From NCBI RefSeq assembly GCF_026230105.1, contig NC_079479.1:35805385-35869384 (forward strand): a stretch of DNA of 64,000 nucleotides, written 5' to 3'. Below the pieces are notes generated by a model. That model worked only from the letters and a program-made list of their open reading frames with translations, was not told the origin of the DNA and did not search any database. Positions 62,300 through 64,000 of the stretch are shown here, piece by piece; positions within the stretch are counted from its first letter, which is position 1; every line of letters starts with the position of its first letter. Origin of the DNA: Diorhabda sublineata (taxonomy: Eukaryota; Arthropoda; Insecta; Coleoptera; Chrysomelidae). Position numbers and translations under genes: made by a program.

Positions 62300-63966
62300 A
62301 AATGAATTAAATGGATTAAGTGATTGAATGACACATATCTTAATGTTTCACCCCAGGTTCACTGCATTTATTAACGAGTCAATTATGAGATGTAAGTACG
62401 TCTCAATGAATATACATCGAACAGTAACTGAAAAATAAACAGGAAGCAGCTTGTCTATTTAAAATATCGTGTACTTCGAATATTCACATTTCAAATTAAT
62501 TAGTTGTATTATTTCAATTGGAAATATATCTCATAGACAAAAATATATATAAAACATATAAATATATAGTTAGTGCCATCTATTATGATTTACGTCAATT
62601 AAAAAGTGATAGAATATAGAAGATTTCGTTCGTCGCGAATTATATGATACGCCACTGATCGTTATACTAAAGGCAAAGCGTTTTCACTTTAAATAAACAT
62701 TATTAAATCACTTGACCGTGTCTGTTGAACTAAATAATTAAATATGATATTAAAGAACGAAATCCAACCATATCTGTATCAAATATATACAAGGCGATTC
62801 ATCACGAGGAATAATTACAAGTTTTTGTGTAAAAGATTTCTGATTATATAGAAATTATACTATTACAAAATTTAAATGCGTCAATGACTGATTTTTTGGT
62901 ACATTTCAAACCTAACCACACAATTTTTATTCGAAACTTTTTTACAGTCTACAATAAGTGATTTTTTAGAACGACCCTGTAGCTATAGTGAAATTAAAAC
63001 AGTGAATAAACTTTTTTAATTTAAATTACAACAAAAAAATTTTATCTAATAAAAATCAATCGTTTTTATTTTAATATATTGTTTACTAATGAATTATTTA
63101 ATTTGGTACGTACCTGTATATATAGACCGATTAATTCAGTGCATCCTATCAATTCACAAAATACACCGGCTAAACCCACTTCAACGGATACAATGAAAAG
63201 TTTAGAAATTGTTTTATTGTATAATATACTAAAGCACATAAAAGAGACAGGAAGGAAACGGCAATGAATGGAACCAAATGCCAGAACCAGGGAAACATAC
63301 GAGGGTACAAGAAAATGATCTATGAAAGAATTGTATCAATGAAGTTTACTTATTTATAATAAAATATATCAATAAAATTTGAATGAATTATTATATAGTA
63401 GTAAAAATCATTATGTTTATAAAGTTTATTAGTGACGTTTTTTAATCAACAATGGTAGATGTATTAGAAAAGAAATTTTACATATTTACTTAACGATATA
63501 CCCCCGTATATAAAGTTCAATAATATAAATCAATTAAATAAATACTAAAATTCGTTCATTTTCATTACTTTCTTAATTTTGTATCCACAAATATCGTTTA
63601 ATATTTCAAGGTCATAAAAACGATAATTAAAAATGCAACTATGGCAGTTCGCAATTGAATATATATCGTTCACAAAAAAGGTTTCAAATGTTATCTTAAA
63701 ATTCTTGAGTTTAGGAATTTTTCGATGTAATTTTTATTATTTTTTAAAACCTAGTTCGGCAAAGTAATCTTGGTTGGAAACTTATTAAAAGTAGAGTCGA
63801 TGTTATAAAAAAGAAGATGACGTTTGGTAACGGAAATTTTATAATTTTTTGATAAAAGAAGTATATTAATATGTTTATATTTCCATTTTGGTAAATAATG
63901 TGAATAGTTTTAGAGCATTAATAAATTATTGGTTTATTAATATATATACTTTGCTTTTACTACAAG
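62300..63966. other. Divergent intergenic region, tetraspanin and Tbp
   Basis: This region must hold the tetraspanin promoter (minus) and the Tbp promoter or leader (plus). It is AT-rich with no clear coding exon; an open frame at 63079-63267 looks random. An acceptor-like ACTACAAG ends directly before the Tbp ATG. Confidence 0.4.
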
Positions 63967-64000
63967 ATGGATCAAATGTTACCAAGCCCTGGCTTCAGTA
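63967..64000 (+). CDS. Tbp: TATA-binding protein, first codons (cut by window edge)
   Basis: ATG at 63967 opens MDQMLPSPGFS before the window ends. This N-terminus is distinctive for insect TBP, the DNA-binding subunit of TFIID. Only 11 codons are visible, so the rest of the gene, including the saddle-shaped core domain, is not seen. The upstream ACTACAAG fits a splice acceptor 0-1 bases before the ATG. The call rests on the N-terminal string alone. Confidence 0.8.
   Translation, partial: MDQMLPSPGFS

Overview
The window is AT-rich nuclear DNA from an insect, most likely a beetle. This rests on short exons with GT/AG introns, arthropod-specific genes (obstructor-E chitin-binding protein, an insect-type TBP N-terminus MDQMLPSPGFS), many small repeats, and short copies of an ACAGGGTG motif. 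I could not run any search, so the order is an inference. No bacterial or viral genes were seen.

Left third (1-30.5 kb): the dominant feature is a tandem duplication with an exact offset of 15,182 bp. Bases 1-12949 recur as 15183-28131 with no difference that I could find. The duplicated unit runs from the middle of obstructor-E exon 5, through the rest of obst-E and nearly all of the dynamin gene (shibire), into a minisatellite in dynamin intron 1. The result is complementary truncation. The left dynamin copy lacks exon 1 (start codon and P-loop), and the right copy is complete (13 exons, 803 codons, every splice phase consistent). The central obst-E copy lacks its third chitin-binding domain; the left obst-E copy shows only its signal-peptide exon before the window edge. 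This is either a very young duplication or an assembly artefact.

Middle (31.9-47.6 kb): two 1-acylglycerol-3-phosphate acyltransferase paralogs lie tail to tail with nearly identical exon structure. They are followed by two nuclear genes for mitochondrial proteins on the minus strand: NDUFB9 (complex I) and mtSSB (mitochondrial DNA single-strand binding). Next is a single-exon, GC-rich Atg16 (autophagy) on the plus strand. A 3.7-kb satellite of about 25 monomers (153 bp each) starts about 230 bp after the Atg16 stop.

Right (51.6-64 kb): a six-exon SLC36-type amino-acid transporter lies on the plus strand with an excellent heat-shock element about 400 bp upstream, and its introns carry several families of tandem repeats. 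A five-exon tetraspanin follows on the minus strand. The first 34 coding bases of Tbp (TATA-binding protein) lie at the right edge.

These genes are ordinary housekeeping neighbours and do not form an operon-like system. The unexplained signal is a dispersed set of very small inverted-repeat elements (about 46-107 bp) whose ends read TRGCAAC...GTTGYCA, together with a marked excess of the word GTTGCCA in introns and intergenic DNA.
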